Shown here: piece after piece, positions 32,999-42,840 of the stretch | How positions within the stretch are numbered: the stretch's first letter is position 1 | How the letters are laid out: each line of letters opens with the position of its first letter | DNA from: a virus | Direction: 5' to 3' (one strand) | DNA: 64,000 bases | IMG/VR virus record: IMGVR_UViG_3300009160_000032 | Span: 1-64,000 of that record | The notes under the pieces: model-generated | The model's database searches: none | Told to the model about the DNA's origin: nothing | What the model saw: only the letters and a program-made list of their open reading frames with translations | Made by a program: the position numbers and the translations under genes

Positions 32999-34718
32999 CT
33001 ATAATAGGTTCTGCAATTACGTTTGGATTATTTATATTACTTCCGTCTCCAATTAATCTGAATATAATTTGATCGTAAGGGTAATGACTACCATTTAAAA
33101 ATGGGTAATCAACTCCGAATCCTTCACTATCTTTGTACCCATATGGGTAAATATCTCTCCATCTAAAAGTTTGACTTGTTATTGAGAAATATGAGTAGTC
33201 AGGAACTAAATCTATATTTTGATATCCTTCTTCATTTACAGATGTTGAGAAAACTTTAATTGTCATTGGGTGGTGTACTTTATAGTAATACCCTAATTGA
33301 TTTGATGGTGTTAACAAACTTGTTGATGTAAAGTAGTTAGGATTAAATGTGAATTTTTGATAGGTACTTGATATAACTCGTTCTTTTTGTTCATAAGGAT
33401 TAAATTCACAAAAGTCTCCATTTATGTTATCTCCAATATTTAAATTATCGACATAATAAAAAACATTACCATTAGATGTGTAATTGTTTGTTAAAAACCC
33501 TGTATCCGATTGTGTATTTGTTTGATCCCACCAAACACTAGGTTGGTTATTCTCTAAAGGTAAATTAAATTCGTAACCCTCTTTAAGATTTGTATTCGGA
33601 CCTAATGTCCACCCAAAATATCCTTTCCAAATAAAACTAAAAAATAACTCGCTTACAGGTCTGTTAAGGTTATCCCTTAAACCGTCAATATCAATGTTAT
33701 TATTAAACATTAAATTGTAACTGTCATTACCTTCTTTAATTGAAGATCTATCAACCCCATTTGGTGTTAAGACCGCTTTTTCAAATTTAACGGCTTTACT
33801 AAAAATATTTTTTTCAAATCCGGCATTAACTAAAACAGAATCTTCAATACTAGTTAATATTTTGTGAACCCTAACATAATAGTTTGAGGTTGTGTCTATT
33901 TCATTAGTTGCGTTTATAATTCTTTTAAATGTCCCTGTTGTGTTCACACTGAAAGTGGTACCTAAATACCCTATATTTTGTATGTTAAAAATGTAATCTT
34001 CAGAATCATAATTTTCATTACCCAAAGAAGTCACTTGAAAGGTGTCTGTTCCATTGTAATTAAAGTTAAGTTTAACTGATTCTCCAACAGATAATCCATG
34101 ATTCATAGGACATCTAAATGATATTACATCGTCACCATATAAAGTGTTGTTTTCAATAATAAACGGTATTCCATCAAAAGCCTGCCAAGACCATGTGTTT
34201 GTAGTATCTTGATCATCAGCATATAATTGTCGATCAACATTTAAATGTGGGTACGTTAAATAATACATCCAATTATATGTTGTTGCACTTTTATTAATAA
34301 AACTAACATGATTACCCACACCTGTTGTGTATCCATTTACATTATTATCTGTCCTAATAAGATCAAATTCATAATATTGTGGAAATCCATCCCAAGGTGC
34401 TGATGGATTACCTATTGATGTAACCGCATTTGATATAGCGTTTGTGTAATATAAATTATTTCTATATGGAACATAAGACGTTCCTCCACTGTATTGGTTT
34501 TTAAATAAAAATACTATCTTTGTTGTTGGTCTAAATATTGTAGATTCTCCTCTTTCTTTTTGAAACAACTCAGCCAAATTTATTTCTTCGGTTCTATCAT
34601 ATTCAACTTGTTGTTTAAACGTTTGATTTAGAGGAACTCTTACCGCTTCATCAACATTTGAGGATATTTTATTCTTTTTAGATCCTAATAATATTTGTAT
34701 AGTTTCATTATTACCCAT
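32985..34718 (-). CDS. virion structural protein, unknown
   Basis: A 577-residue protein. The N-terminus is basic and polar (GSKKNKISSNVDEAVRVPLNQ); the rest is rich in Y, W, N and T with no membrane segment. A W-Y/F-containing motif series (FIWKGYFGWTLGPN, IYPYGYKDSEGFGVDYP) suggests a beta-structured tail protein. It overlaps the 1822-residue gene by 8 nt and the next gene by 14 nt, so stoichiometric co-expression is likely. No family recognised. Confidence 0.55.
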   Translation of the reverse strand: MGNNETIQILLGSKKNKISSNVDEAVRVPLNQTFKQQVEYDRTEEINLAELFQKERGESTIFRPTTKIVFLFKNQYSGGTSYVPYRNNLYYTNAISNAVTSIGNPSAPWDGFPQYYEFDLIRTDNNVNGYTTGVGNHVSFINKSATTYNWMYYLTYPHLNVDRQLYADDQDTTNTWSWQAFDGIPFIIENNTLYGDDVISFRCPMNHGLSVGESVKLNFNYNGTDTFQVTSLGNENYDSEDYIFNIQNIGYLGTTFSVNTTGTFKRIINATNEIDTTSNYYVRVHKILTSIEDSVLVNAGFEKNIFSKAVKFEKAVLTPNGVDRSSIKEGNDSYNLMFNNNIDIDGLRDNLNRPVSELFFSFIWKGYFGWTLGPNTNLKEGYEFNLPLENNQPSVWWDQTNTQSDTGFLTNNYTSNGNVFYYVDNLNIGDNINGDFCEFNPYEQKERVISSTYQKFTFNPNYFTSTSLLTPSNQLGYYYKVHHPMTIKVFSTSVNEEGYQNIDLVPDYSYFSITSQTFRWRDIYPYGYKDSEGFGVDYPFLNGSHYPYDQIIFRLIGDGSNINNPNVIAEPIIDDCE

Positions 34719-37700
34719 TTGTATCTGCGTTATTTACATAAAGTTTAATGAATCTATCAAGTGCGGTAAAACCGTTATTCAATCCAAAATAAAAATGGAA
34801 CGGTGCCCCAACAAGAATAGGGTCTAAACCAGGTGTGTTTGGTGCTCCATAAGTAACGTTAACTGTTGTTGGGTTAGGTCCTGGGGTAAAGTTTGCAATA
34901 TGACCTTCTTGTGTTGTTGTGGTTTTAAAATAATCTGAGGTTTGGAAATCTAAACTCTGGTATTTGTTTTTATAAAACCCTCCACTTGTTATAAATGGGG
35001 ATGTATACCAATTATTATTCTCCGTCCCAAAAATGTAATTTGATGGGGAAGTAATTTGCCATTTATAGAATGGAACTTCTTGTGTGGATGGATACCCATA
35101 ATTATAACCAACAAATGGTGAAATGTTATATGTTTGTATTCCAGGTGTTAATTTTTTTCTTGTTATTTTTTCCTCGTTATTGTCTTGAAAGAAAATACCA
35201 AAAATAGGTCTTGATGGTGATTGGGTGTCGTCTCCAATGAATAAGTAGTTATTTGGGTAGTTCTGTTCTAAATAAGGATTTACTTTAAATTCACTATTTG
35301 TTGAGATTGCTTGTGCAAAATCTCCGTCAATTCTATCACCACCTCTCGTACTATTAAAGAACTGAACAACACCTATACCTTCTCCTTGATTTCCGTTTGT
35401 AGATACCGGAAACATTTGTTGTATTATAGTTTGATTCAGTAATCTAGAAATGAATCCCATTTGCATAATATCAGAATCATCACTATATGAAGTTGATTTT
35501 AATTGGTTTGCAAAATAACCCTCTAAATTTTCATTATTACATATTTGATTAATGAATTCATCTCTTGGTCCTAAATCTACAATTGTTGTTGGACTTTGTA
35601 TTTGTTTGTCGTTATATCCTGGATTATTGATAAATAATGCCGCCAAGTTATTTGGTGGGGTTGGTGATGGTTTACCAATGAATTGGTTAACAAATCTATC
35701 CCAAGGAGATGATCTATAATAGAAAGTATTTTGTGCGTCATCAAAAACTACAGTATCTTTACAGTAATTGTATGTTGGGTCAGTAACTGAATTATTTGCA
35801 TATGTGGATGTCTTATTAAATGAAGGCATATATAAAAATCCATTTATCCAATTGTTTTGGAATACTCTTGCAAAGACCCCTCTACATGCCGCTAACATTA
35901 ACAAGTATCTAACTTTCCATTCTAAAAATAATTTCACATCTTCATCGTATTGTGAAATATATTTTTTATTTAAAAGGCAATAACATCCTTTAACAACTCT
36001 ATTACTTGGTACATCACAATTTGGGTTTACGGTAATTCCGGTACCTGAACCTGAGTAACATTGTAACGAAACCAAACCATCACAAGTTAATGTTGAGGTT
36101 AATCCCGTAACTAATCCTGTTGAGTCAGCATAATTACCTGTTGGTAGTGTTCCTGGACCACCAATACTAGGGTTTGACTGAACCCCACTACCCTTAAAGA
36201 AATAAAAGTTATTATTTTGATGTAGTCCATATCCTGTTTGAGAATCGTTACCATCTTGAGTTCTTGTTGATGTTGGTATTCTATCACTTCTCATCACAAG
36301 TTTAGTTTCATCCAAGAAGTTAACTGTCGTAGTTAAATATCTATAATATGCTCTTGAGTATAATCCATTATACCCATCGAATGGCGTACCATAATCATTA
36401 TTCGATCCAACTGAATCATAAAAATTATATATTACAGGGTTTAATGCTGGTCCTGCCTGTGAAAAAGAACCTATAAACGTACCACCAACAAAATAGTCTT
36501 GAACATATTTTGGTATAACCCAATTATATGGTGATGATGTAAACAAATTGTATGGTGATGATGATATTGTTGATAACGGAGGGAACGTTATGTCAGGTCT
36601 ATAAGAACCTGAGTTATCATCTGTTGATAAATAATAGTAAGGTAATGTTGACGTAAATCCTGTATATTGACCTGGTGTAAGATCAAATATTAATGATGGA
36701 AAATATAAATTGTTTGTTGTATTATCAACAGTATCGTGAGATAATGGTTTAATATTATTTGTTGATAATGGTTGTATAGGGTAATTTAAATAATAGTTAC
36801 CAGTAATTATAGGTCCAACCCCATATGAAGAATTACCAAATATTATTGATAAATCGTATTCTATTTCTTGTTTAGGGGTAAAAGGGTCCACCCCTCTTGT
36901 TAATATTATAACCTCTAAAGTATTTCTAACACTATTTTCAATTGCATCTATTGCGTTACCCGATGAATATAATGCTGGAGTTAATAACCCCACACTACAT
37001 TCATCACCATAAACAAATCCTATATCGTGTAATAAGTATTTCTTAGGGAATTTATTTAAATCGGCAATACTAAAGTTTGTATTACCTGTAAATGAATTAA
37101 CCGTATATCCAGTTATTACTTGAAAATACTCAATGTCGGTAGGGTATTCTAAATAATAGTCAGTTTGACCTGTATTAATTACGTATATTGTTGACTGCAG
37201 TAGTCCTGACCCATTTGATGCGGGGTCGGCATAATCTATTGTTCTAACTATTGGTGTTACAGAATCACCTGTAAATGTAGTACCTGTAATTGAGGTGTTA
37301 TTAAATTGATTTTGGGTTGCTCCTGTTAAATTAACCCAACCTCCCGACAATTTTGGGTCTTGGAAGGTTATTACTTCTCCCACACCTAATTGTTGGATCA
37401 TACCAGCTTTTGCAATAACAACTAATACCTGATCTTCAAAAGGGTCACTTGGTGTTCCAACTAAAGATGGATTTACCTTGGTTTTAACTTTATTAACACC
37501 TGAGTTTGCACCTCCTGAAGGAGAGTTTTTAAAATATTTATCTCTAGTATTAAACTCATTTAATTTTTGTGGGTATGTTTCTTTAGTGGGATACGCAAAC
37601 CATCTTTCATCACTACCGACACTTTTTTCGGCACCAAATAGAAATGGTTGTGGGGCATGTAATTTATAAAGATTTGTGGAATCTATTAGATCATAACCTG

Positions 37701-40179
37701 AAAATATTCTTTGATAATCCAATAATGCTTGTGTTAACACATCTCCTGTTATTTCCTCCTCAAAAACTCTATTAATAAGTGACTTATACTGAAGGGTACC
37801 TCCACAATAAAATTTACCTTTATTATTTTCATCAGTATTATCGTCAGGACTAGCTTGTGGGTAGTTAGGGTGTTCAGCTAAAGAATATGTACCAGGTGAA
37901 CTTAATGGAGCTAAGAACGTATTATCTGTTGTTGTTGTTGCGGGATTACCGGCTTCTGACTGCTGGTTATTATATTCATTATTTACTTGTTGGGTTACGG
38001 AACTAATATCAAAATCATCATCAATTTCCGCACTTCCACAGTCGCATGAACAGGCGTTACATTCAGGATAAGATAACATAGGTAATCCAATTCTAGGAAA
38101 ACCTTTTAATCTTACTATGAATACAATTACAAAAGCAAAGAAAACCAAATATAATGCTAATTTAAATACCGCCTGTAATATTTGCCAAGCGGTTCTAAGT
38201 ATTACCCCAATATTAAATACGGGACCTCCTGGAATTGCCGTTGCCGCACTTTCAAGTGCTGATTGTACCGCATCTATGGTTTCCCTAACTTGTATGTATA
38301 AAAAATACAAACATAATATAACTAAAACCCATTTTAAAACAGGCCAAGCCCAAGCTACAAAGTGAGCCACAAATAATAACACTAATATTGGGAATGTTAA
38401 TATGTTTAATAGTAACATCGCCAAGAAATATATAAAATCAAATTTTTGTACCGCATCATTAACAGGGAATGGATTATTTTTAGAAATACACTCTCTATCA
38501 TCAATCTCTTTAATCCCTAAATGTCTTGCTCTAGATATACCGTTCTTATAACGGTCTAAAAACATTGCGGTAGTATAAACCTTATTATAATTAAGTTCAA
38601 AAAATCTATCCTCACAATTGATTGCCTCTTGAATCATTGTGGAATCCCCATAATCGTCCCAATCTAAACTAAATGCGTATGACCTAAAAGAATCGTACGC
38701 AGCCTGATCGTAGAATGTGAATTCAAAGTCTTGTGTTTGAGTTGTGTCTACCGCATTTGAGTTTATTCCTATGTTGGCTCCAGGGGTGTTAATTGGTATA
38801 CTAGTTAAACTTCCTGTATATGGTACACCGTTTATTGTTATAGTAACGTCCTGAGAGTTAACATAAGATTGTAAAATTAATCCACCTGTTTGTGCAGGTA
38901 ATACTATTGCCGGGTTTAAACTTGTTGTGGTACCAGGAACTGAAACCGAATAATTTAAAGGAACACCTAATGTTGGATCCGCGTTTGGTGTTGTTGATGC
39001 CCAACCATACTCTTTAATATTTGGAACTAAGAAATTTGCTCTCAGTATTTCGTTTTGGATTCCTCCGTCATTTTGCCAACTAACTTTAAATCTGTATTTA
39101 CCTTTTGTTGGAATCCCTACTGTGGGGTCCAAAGAAATAATTTGATTACCAAACTCATCAGTAACAATATAATCTAAGTTCATAGGGACTTTTAATAAGT
39201 AAGTTCCGTCACCGTCAATTATTTTACCCCCTTGTTCTATTTCATATTCTTCAAGTGCTGGATACCCATTTCCATCAACATTTATTGTTTGTCTTATTGC
39301 CGATACTCTACCTTGTCCCGCCTTTAATGAACAGAATGTACCTGCCGCCAATGGAACTCTACAATTTGTTTTTAACGCTTGTTCGTCTTGGGTGGTTGCA
39401 ATTGACCCCATAAATGCCGCAGTTGGTTTTATGGTTAAATTTATCTCTTCAGACAAGTCAAAATCTTGTCTTGTAATTCCAATGAAACAAATATCAGGTT
39501 CTCCCCATAATGGTTCAACATTAACTTGTTTAACTAATGTTATAATTTGTGGTAACTCACTTAAATTGTTTGATGATTTAAACTTAGAACCGTTAAATTG
39601 ACTTTCAACCGCAAATCCACTATCTATTAAATCTTGTGGTGTTAACGAAAAACATCCTATGTTTGAAAGGTCAAGGTTCATGACAAGGGTTTGTTGTCCT
39701 GTAGGTACCCCAAAAATCATAAAGTCACCACTATCGTTTGTTGTTACTGTGTACTTATAATATTTGTCATAAACTTCTATTACCGATCTTTCAAGAATTG
39801 CTTCGTCTCTATCAAAGAAACTACCCGTTGGTACGTGACCTAAATACTCAGGAGATTTAGGTAATAAATTATATTTATACCCATCTTCATTTTTATTATT
39901 TAATGTTTTGTAAGGATATAATTCACTTATAATTGGGTTTAACTCATCCTCATTTGTTAACGGTATAAAAACAGATAATTTTGCGTTTGCAAGTCCAAAT
40001 CCTCCATTAACTGAAACTCTACCTGCAATAACACCATAATCGGCACATCTTCTTTCGTATATTTCTGCTTGTGTTAATTTAAGTGATAGTATTTCTATAA
40101 AGTCAAAATCTTGATCAAACTTTAAATTTACAGATTTATCTACACCTATATTAGTTCGTATTCTATATGAATGTGGCAT
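34711..40179 (-). CDS. giant baseplate/tail protein with internal transmembrane segments
   Basis: A 1822-residue protein. Residues ~145-172 (NDSGDFMIFGVPTGQQTL) resemble a carboxypeptidase-regulatory-like beta domain. Unusually for a virion protein, residues ~577-693 hold long hydrophobic stretches (IYFLAMLLLNILTFPILVLL, AHFVAWAWPVLKWVLVILCL, ALYLVFFAFVIVFIV) with amphipathic helices between, followed by a cysteine cluster CNACSCDC near 704-711. The rest is beta-rich. It lies between gp6 and other baseplate genes. It may be a tail-tip component that inserts into a host membrane during DNA entry. Family not recognised; the membrane segments are directly visible. Confidence 0.65.
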   Translation of the reverse strand: MPHSYRIRTNIGVDKSVNLKFDQDFDFIEILSLKLTQAEIYERRCADYGVIAGRVSVNGGFGLANAKLSVFIPLTNEDELNPIISELYPYKTLNNKNEDGYKYNLLPKSPEYLGHVPTGSFFDRDEAILERSVIEVYDKYYKYTVTTNDSGDFMIFGVPTGQQTLVMNLDLSNIGCFSLTPQDLIDSGFAVESQFNGSKFKSSNNLSELPQIITLVKQVNVEPLWGEPDICFIGITRQDFDLSEEINLTIKPTAAFMGSIATTQDEQALKTNCRVPLAAGTFCSLKAGQGRVSAIRQTINVDGNGYPALEEYEIEQGGKIIDGDGTYLLKVPMNLDYIVTDEFGNQIISLDPTVGIPTKGKYRFKVSWQNDGGIQNEILRANFLVPNIKEYGWASTTPNADPTLGVPLNYSVSVPGTTTSLNPAIVLPAQTGGLILQSYVNSQDVTITINGVPYTGSLTSIPINTPGANIGINSNAVDTTQTQDFEFTFYDQAAYDSFRSYAFSLDWDDYGDSTMIQEAINCEDRFFELNYNKVYTTAMFLDRYKNGISRARHLGIKEIDDRECISKNNPFPVNDAVQKFDFIYFLAMLLLNILTFPILVLLFVAHFVAWAWPVLKWVLVILCLYFLYIQVRETIDAVQSALESAATAIPGGPVFNIGVILRTAWQILQAVFKLALYLVFFAFVIVFIVRLKGFPRIGLPMLSYPECNACSCDCGSAEIDDDFDISSVTQQVNNEYNNQQSEAGNPATTTTDNTFLAPLSSPGTYSLAEHPNYPQASPDDNTDENNKGKFYCGGTLQYKSLINRVFEEEITGDVLTQALLDYQRIFSGYDLIDSTNLYKLHAPQPFLFGAEKSVGSDERWFAYPTKETYPQKLNEFNTRDKYFKNSPSGGANSGVNKVKTKVNPSLVGTPSDPFEDQVLVVIAKAGMIQQLGVGEVITFQDPKLSGGWVNLTGATQNQFNNTSITGTTFTGDSVTPIVRTIDYADPASNGSGLLQSTIYVINTGQTDYYLEYPTDIEYFQVITGYTVNSFTGNTNFSIADLNKFPKKYLLHDIGFVYGDECSVGLLTPALYSSGNAIDAIENSVRNTLEVIILTRGVDPFTPKQEIEYDLSIIFGNSSYGVGPIITGNYYLNYPIQPLSTNNIKPLSHDTVDNTTNNLYFPSLIFDLTPGQYTGFTSTLPYYYLSTDDNSGSYRPDITFPPLSTISSSPYNLFTSSPYNWVIPKYVQDYFVGGTFIGSFSQAGPALNPVIYNFYDSVGSNNDYGTPFDGYNGLYSRAYYRYLTTTVNFLDETKLVMRSDRIPTSTRTQDGNDSQTGYGLHQNNNFYFFKGSGVQSNPSIGGPGTLPTGNYADSTGLVTGLTSTLTCDGLVSLQCYSGSGTGITVNPNCDVPSNRVVKGCYCLLNKKYISQYDEDVKLFLEWKVRYLLMLAACRGVFARVFQNNWINGFLYMPSFNKTSTYANNSVTDPTYNYCKDTVVFDDAQNTFYYRSSPWDRFVNQFIGKPSPTPPNNLAALFINNPGYNDKQIQSPTTIVDLGPRDEFINQICNNENLEGYFANQLKSTSYSDDSDIMQMGFISRLLNQTIIQQMFPVSTNGNQGEGIGVVQFFNSTRGGDRIDGDFAQAISTNSEFKVNPYLEQNYPNNYLFIGDDTQSPSRPIFGIFFQDNNEEKITRKKLTPGIQTYNISPFVGYNYGYPSTQEVPFYKWQITSPSNYIFGTENNNWYTSPFITSGGFYKNKYQSLDFQTSDYFKTTTTQEGHIANFTPGPNPTTVNVTYGAPNTPGLDPILVGAPFHFYFGLNNGFTALDRFIKLYVNNADTNG

Positions 40180-40192
40180 TAATTTCTTTTCT

Positions 40193-40201
40193 TGATAAAT
40201 A
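40193..40201 (-). promoter_or_regulatory. putative late promoter motif TATTTATCA
   Basis: TATTTATCA on the minus strand, 13 nt before the ATG at 40179. Confidence 0.48.
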
Positions 40202-40216
40202 GTTTATTTCCTATTT

Positions 40217-40235
40217 TAAAAGGATAACCCTTTTA
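40217..40235. terminator. weak hairpin after gp6
   Basis: TAAAAGG (40217-40223) pairs with CCTTTTA (40229-40235) around a 5-nt loop, 16 nt beyond the gp6 stop on the minus strand. The following sequence is AAATAGG rather than a T run, so termination is doubtful. Confidence 0.35.
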
Positions 40236-40251
40236 TAAAAAAAGGAAATTA

Positions 40252-42093
40252 TCAAGAATATGTTACTGAAGATAAATTAACAACACTTACTCTAATATCT
40301 TTGTTTCCAAATCTAACTTGGTATATTTGCGTTGGGTCAGCAAAAATAGTGTCGGATATCAACTGAATTTCTTTTGTTGATTGATTAGAATATGGTTGTG
40401 ATGTTTGTGATGAAGAATACTGTCCCCCAACTTTGTTAAAGACCTGTATATCCGATATTGACAATACTCCGTTTTCCGCTTGTATTAGTCTTCTTAATTC
40501 AGAAATATTAACATTTTGACCTAATTGTCTTGACGTTGGTGACATATATGTAGATACAATATCTATGATTTTTGCAATTATAGATCCCTGACTTTGTGAA
40601 GAATCTAAAACCACCGCAATGTCAAACCCTAAGTCAATAACATTAGCACTTTCTACAGATATGTAATCATTTATCATTCTATAGTTTGATAAATAATTTG
40701 CAATATTAGTTTTTAATGCGTTTGGAACTACTGATGTAAGTGTCCCACTTGAGTCATAAGAAAGTAATTTTATTTTTATTTTGTTATTTTCCTCTACTAT
40801 CGACACTTTAGATGGTGCCCCAAATTGTGAAGGCATATTTCTTAATAATGAATCATAGTCATTAACCGTTACCGCTCTATTTTGTGATGAGAAGTTGAAA
40901 GAAACAAAATTTCTAATTTCCTCTAATGTTGGTGCTGCCGCTCCACCAACCGCAGCGATCGGGTTTGTACAACTTAATGAGTTTGACGTACTTGTATTAA
41001 GACTCTCAGAAGGACCGTTAACAAAGAAATTACTTTTCTGTACTTGAGTAATAACCCCAACACCGACATTACTTGATATTCCCCCACCAATTCTATACTG
41101 AATAAACAATGTTGAGTTTGATTTAAGTGTACTTCCTAAACCTAAATTATTAACGTATTTGTTTATGTTAATTGATTGTCCATTCCTTGCAAATTCCCTT
41201 AATTGTTCTTCCGCAGAATTATTACCACCACCAAAAGTTAATTTCATAAAACCTTGTGGGGTATATTCTGTAATAAATTTATCACTTGTTGTAATGTATC
41301 TACCGATTTTAATACCAGGAGCATCCGAAGGTTTTGTTGGGTCTTCAACAAAAACTCTGTCTTCAACTAAGGCCCTTACTTCATAAAATCTGTTATTAGG
41401 AGATAAAAAATCTTGATCTGAAGGTACGTTACTATATTGTGATCCGTCTTTTACAATGACACTAGTTACTCCCAACACATTTCTTTCAGGTAAAAATAAC
41501 TCAAAAAATGGTTTAACATCGTTAGGTGTTATAACTCTTTTAAAAACTTTAGTTAAACCATTAAGAACTACTTCTCTTTTGGTTACTGTGTAATTTTGTA
41601 TTGTACCATTTGAATCTATATTTGGTCTTACTATTCTTGAATTTGGTTGTCCTTCTCCATTATATTGAGATGAAAAATCTATATCATACACAGTTTCATA
41701 TGATTGACCTGCACCATTAACTTGAGTACCTCTTCTTAATATACCACAATATCTTATATCTTCCTTATCTCCAAACGCAGGTACAACAATAGAAAAATCA
41801 ACTAATGATATTGATGGTCTTTGTCCCGGTATTTTTAAACCGTATGTTCTTGCAATGTTAAATAATGAAGTCTTTTGTTGTGCGTATTGTAATACAGTCT
41901 CTTGTATACTTCTATCAATTTGAAAATTAAGGTTGTCGGCAACTGCGGCATTTAAATCCATTAAAACGGAAAATACCGAAGCATCATTAAAATTTTGTAT
42001 TAATTCAGGATAATAAGTTTTTACGTAATTAACTAATTCTGTTCTAACTCCTTGAAAATCCCTTGTTGTATATGATATTTTTTTATCTGCCAT
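40252..42093 (-). CDS. 6: baseplate wedge protein gp6/J-like
   Basis: A 613-residue protein. The N-terminus matches the gp6/baseplate-J pattern: YTTRDFQGVRTELVNYVK, then DASVFSVLMDLNAAVADNLNFQIDR and a QETVLQYAQ segment. The middle has a long beta region and the C-terminal half a repeat of J-like alpha/beta domains (TLEEIRNFVSFNFSSQNRAVT). gp6 forms the ring around the baseplate hub and links wedges. It is 4 nt downstream of gp25, the order often seen in contractile-tail phages. Confidence 0.87.
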   Translation of the reverse strand: MADKKISYTTRDFQGVRTELVNYVKTYYPELIQNFNDASVFSVLMDLNAAVADNLNFQIDRSIQETVLQYAQQKTSLFNIARTYGLKIPGQRPSISLVDFSIVVPAFGDKEDIRYCGILRRGTQVNGAGQSYETVYDIDFSSQYNGEGQPNSRIVRPNIDSNGTIQNYTVTKREVVLNGLTKVFKRVITPNDVKPFFELFLPERNVLGVTSVIVKDGSQYSNVPSDQDFLSPNNRFYEVRALVEDRVFVEDPTKPSDAPGIKIGRYITTSDKFITEYTPQGFMKLTFGGGNNSAEEQLREFARNGQSININKYVNNLGLGSTLKSNSTLFIQYRIGGGISSNVGVGVITQVQKSNFFVNGPSESLNTSTSNSLSCTNPIAAVGGAAAPTLEEIRNFVSFNFSSQNRAVTVNDYDSLLRNMPSQFGAPSKVSIVEENNKIKIKLLSYDSSGTLTSVVPNALKTNIANYLSNYRMINDYISVESANVIDLGFDIAVVLDSSQSQGSIIAKIIDIVSTYMSPTSRQLGQNVNISELRRLIQAENGVLSISDIQVFNKVGGQYSSSQTSQPYSNQSTKEIQLISDTIFADPTQIYQVRFGNKDIRVSVVNLSSVTYS

Positions 42094-42097
42094 ACTA

Positions 42098-42556
42098 TTA
42101 AATATTTAAAATAATGAAATCACTACTGTTAAATGCGTCGGAAGTTATTTTATAATCAATCCTAACTCTTGCAGTATGTTCTTTTTGTGAAATGTTTGGT
42201 ACGGTAAACTCTCTTTGATCCTCACCGTTTATAAAAGTACCTTTGTCTTCATACTCTGTTGAGGCGTCTGTAATTAAAACATTAGTAATTAAAACCCCAG
42301 GCATAAATTCCTCAACGGAATCTCTAATTTCAGCCTCTATTTCGGCAAATGTTGGTCCGTCTAATGGTTCAAAAATATATTCATATAATCTTGATCCAAA
42401 ATCAGGTAAATAATATCTACTTCCTTTTCTTGTTAATAATAAATGTATAAGATTAGTTCTAACTTCTTCAGAAGCGTAATCTGTTAAATCTAAATATTTA
42501 CCGTTAAAGGAATCCCTAAAAGGGAAAGTAATCCCGTAAGTTATACCATTTGCCAT
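42098..42556 (-). CDS. 25: baseplate wedge/sheath-initiator protein gp25-like
   Basis: A 152-residue protein with the gp25 family core: EEVRTNLIHLLLTRKGSRYYLPDFGSRLYEYIFEP, then an acidic helix (FAEIEAEIRDSVEEF) and beta strands. It nucleates the sheath on the baseplate in contractile tails. Length is slightly above T4 gp25 (132 residues). A TATTTATTA motif is only 3 nt before the ATG, and the operon is isolated from the preceding RNR operon by a strong terminator. Confidence 0.9.
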   Translation of the reverse strand: MANGITYGITFPFRDSFNGKYLDLTDYASEEVRTNLIHLLLTRKGSRYYLPDFGSRLYEYIFEPLDGPTFAEIEAEIRDSVEEFMPGVLITNVLITDASTEYEDKGTFINGEDQREFTVPNISQKEHTARVRIDYKITSDAFNSSDFIILNI

Positions 42557-42559
42557 ATC

Positions 42560-42568
42560 TAATAAATA
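42560..42568 (-). promoter_or_regulatory. putative late promoter motif TATTTATTA
   Basis: TATTTATTA on the minus strand, between the 42599-42620 terminator and the gp25 ATG, with only 3 nt separating motif and ATG. Confidence 0.5.
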
Positions 42569-42598
42569 TAGTATTCGGATATTTTATATAAATAAAAA

Positions 42599-42620
42599 AA
42601 TCACTGATTTCTCAGTGATT
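42599..42620. terminator. strong intrinsic terminator
   Basis: AATCACTGA (42599-42607) pairs perfectly with TCAGTGATT (42612-42620) around TTTC. On the minus strand it is followed by T7. The stem includes the stop codon of the four-cysteine gene. It closes the replication/RNR block. Confidence 0.88.
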
Positions 42621-42830
42621 CTTTAATCTTGTGTTTCCTCTTTCAGACATAGGTTCATAGGGACAATGTAAACATCCGTTTCCACAACATCTACCCCTTT
42701 TCATATGAAAAGATTCTGTCATTACTATATTACCGTTTTTATCCTTATAAAAGTCAGGTTCAGGAGATTTTTTTGTTATCTCCCGAACATATAACTGTTG
42801 TATCCAATCTTTAGATGCGCTTACTGTCAT
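42612..42830 (-). CDS. small four-cysteine protein (DUF5522-like)
   Basis: A 72-residue protein with GNIVMTESFHMKRGRCCGNGCLHCPYEP; cysteines 48, 49, 53 and 56 make a C-C-x3-C-x2-C cluster likely to bind zinc or iron. The pattern matches my memory of DUF5522, a short family common in Bacteroidota. It starts 10 nt after the ribonucleotide reductase stop and is the last gene before the terminator, so it may serve that enzyme (for example thiol or metal handling), but this is only inferred from position. Confidence 0.72.
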   Translation of the reverse strand: MTVSASKDWIQQLYVREITKKSPEPDFYKDKNGNIVMTESFHMKRGRCCGNGCLHCPYEPMSERGNTRLKNH

Positions 42831-42840
42831 TTTAATTTTA

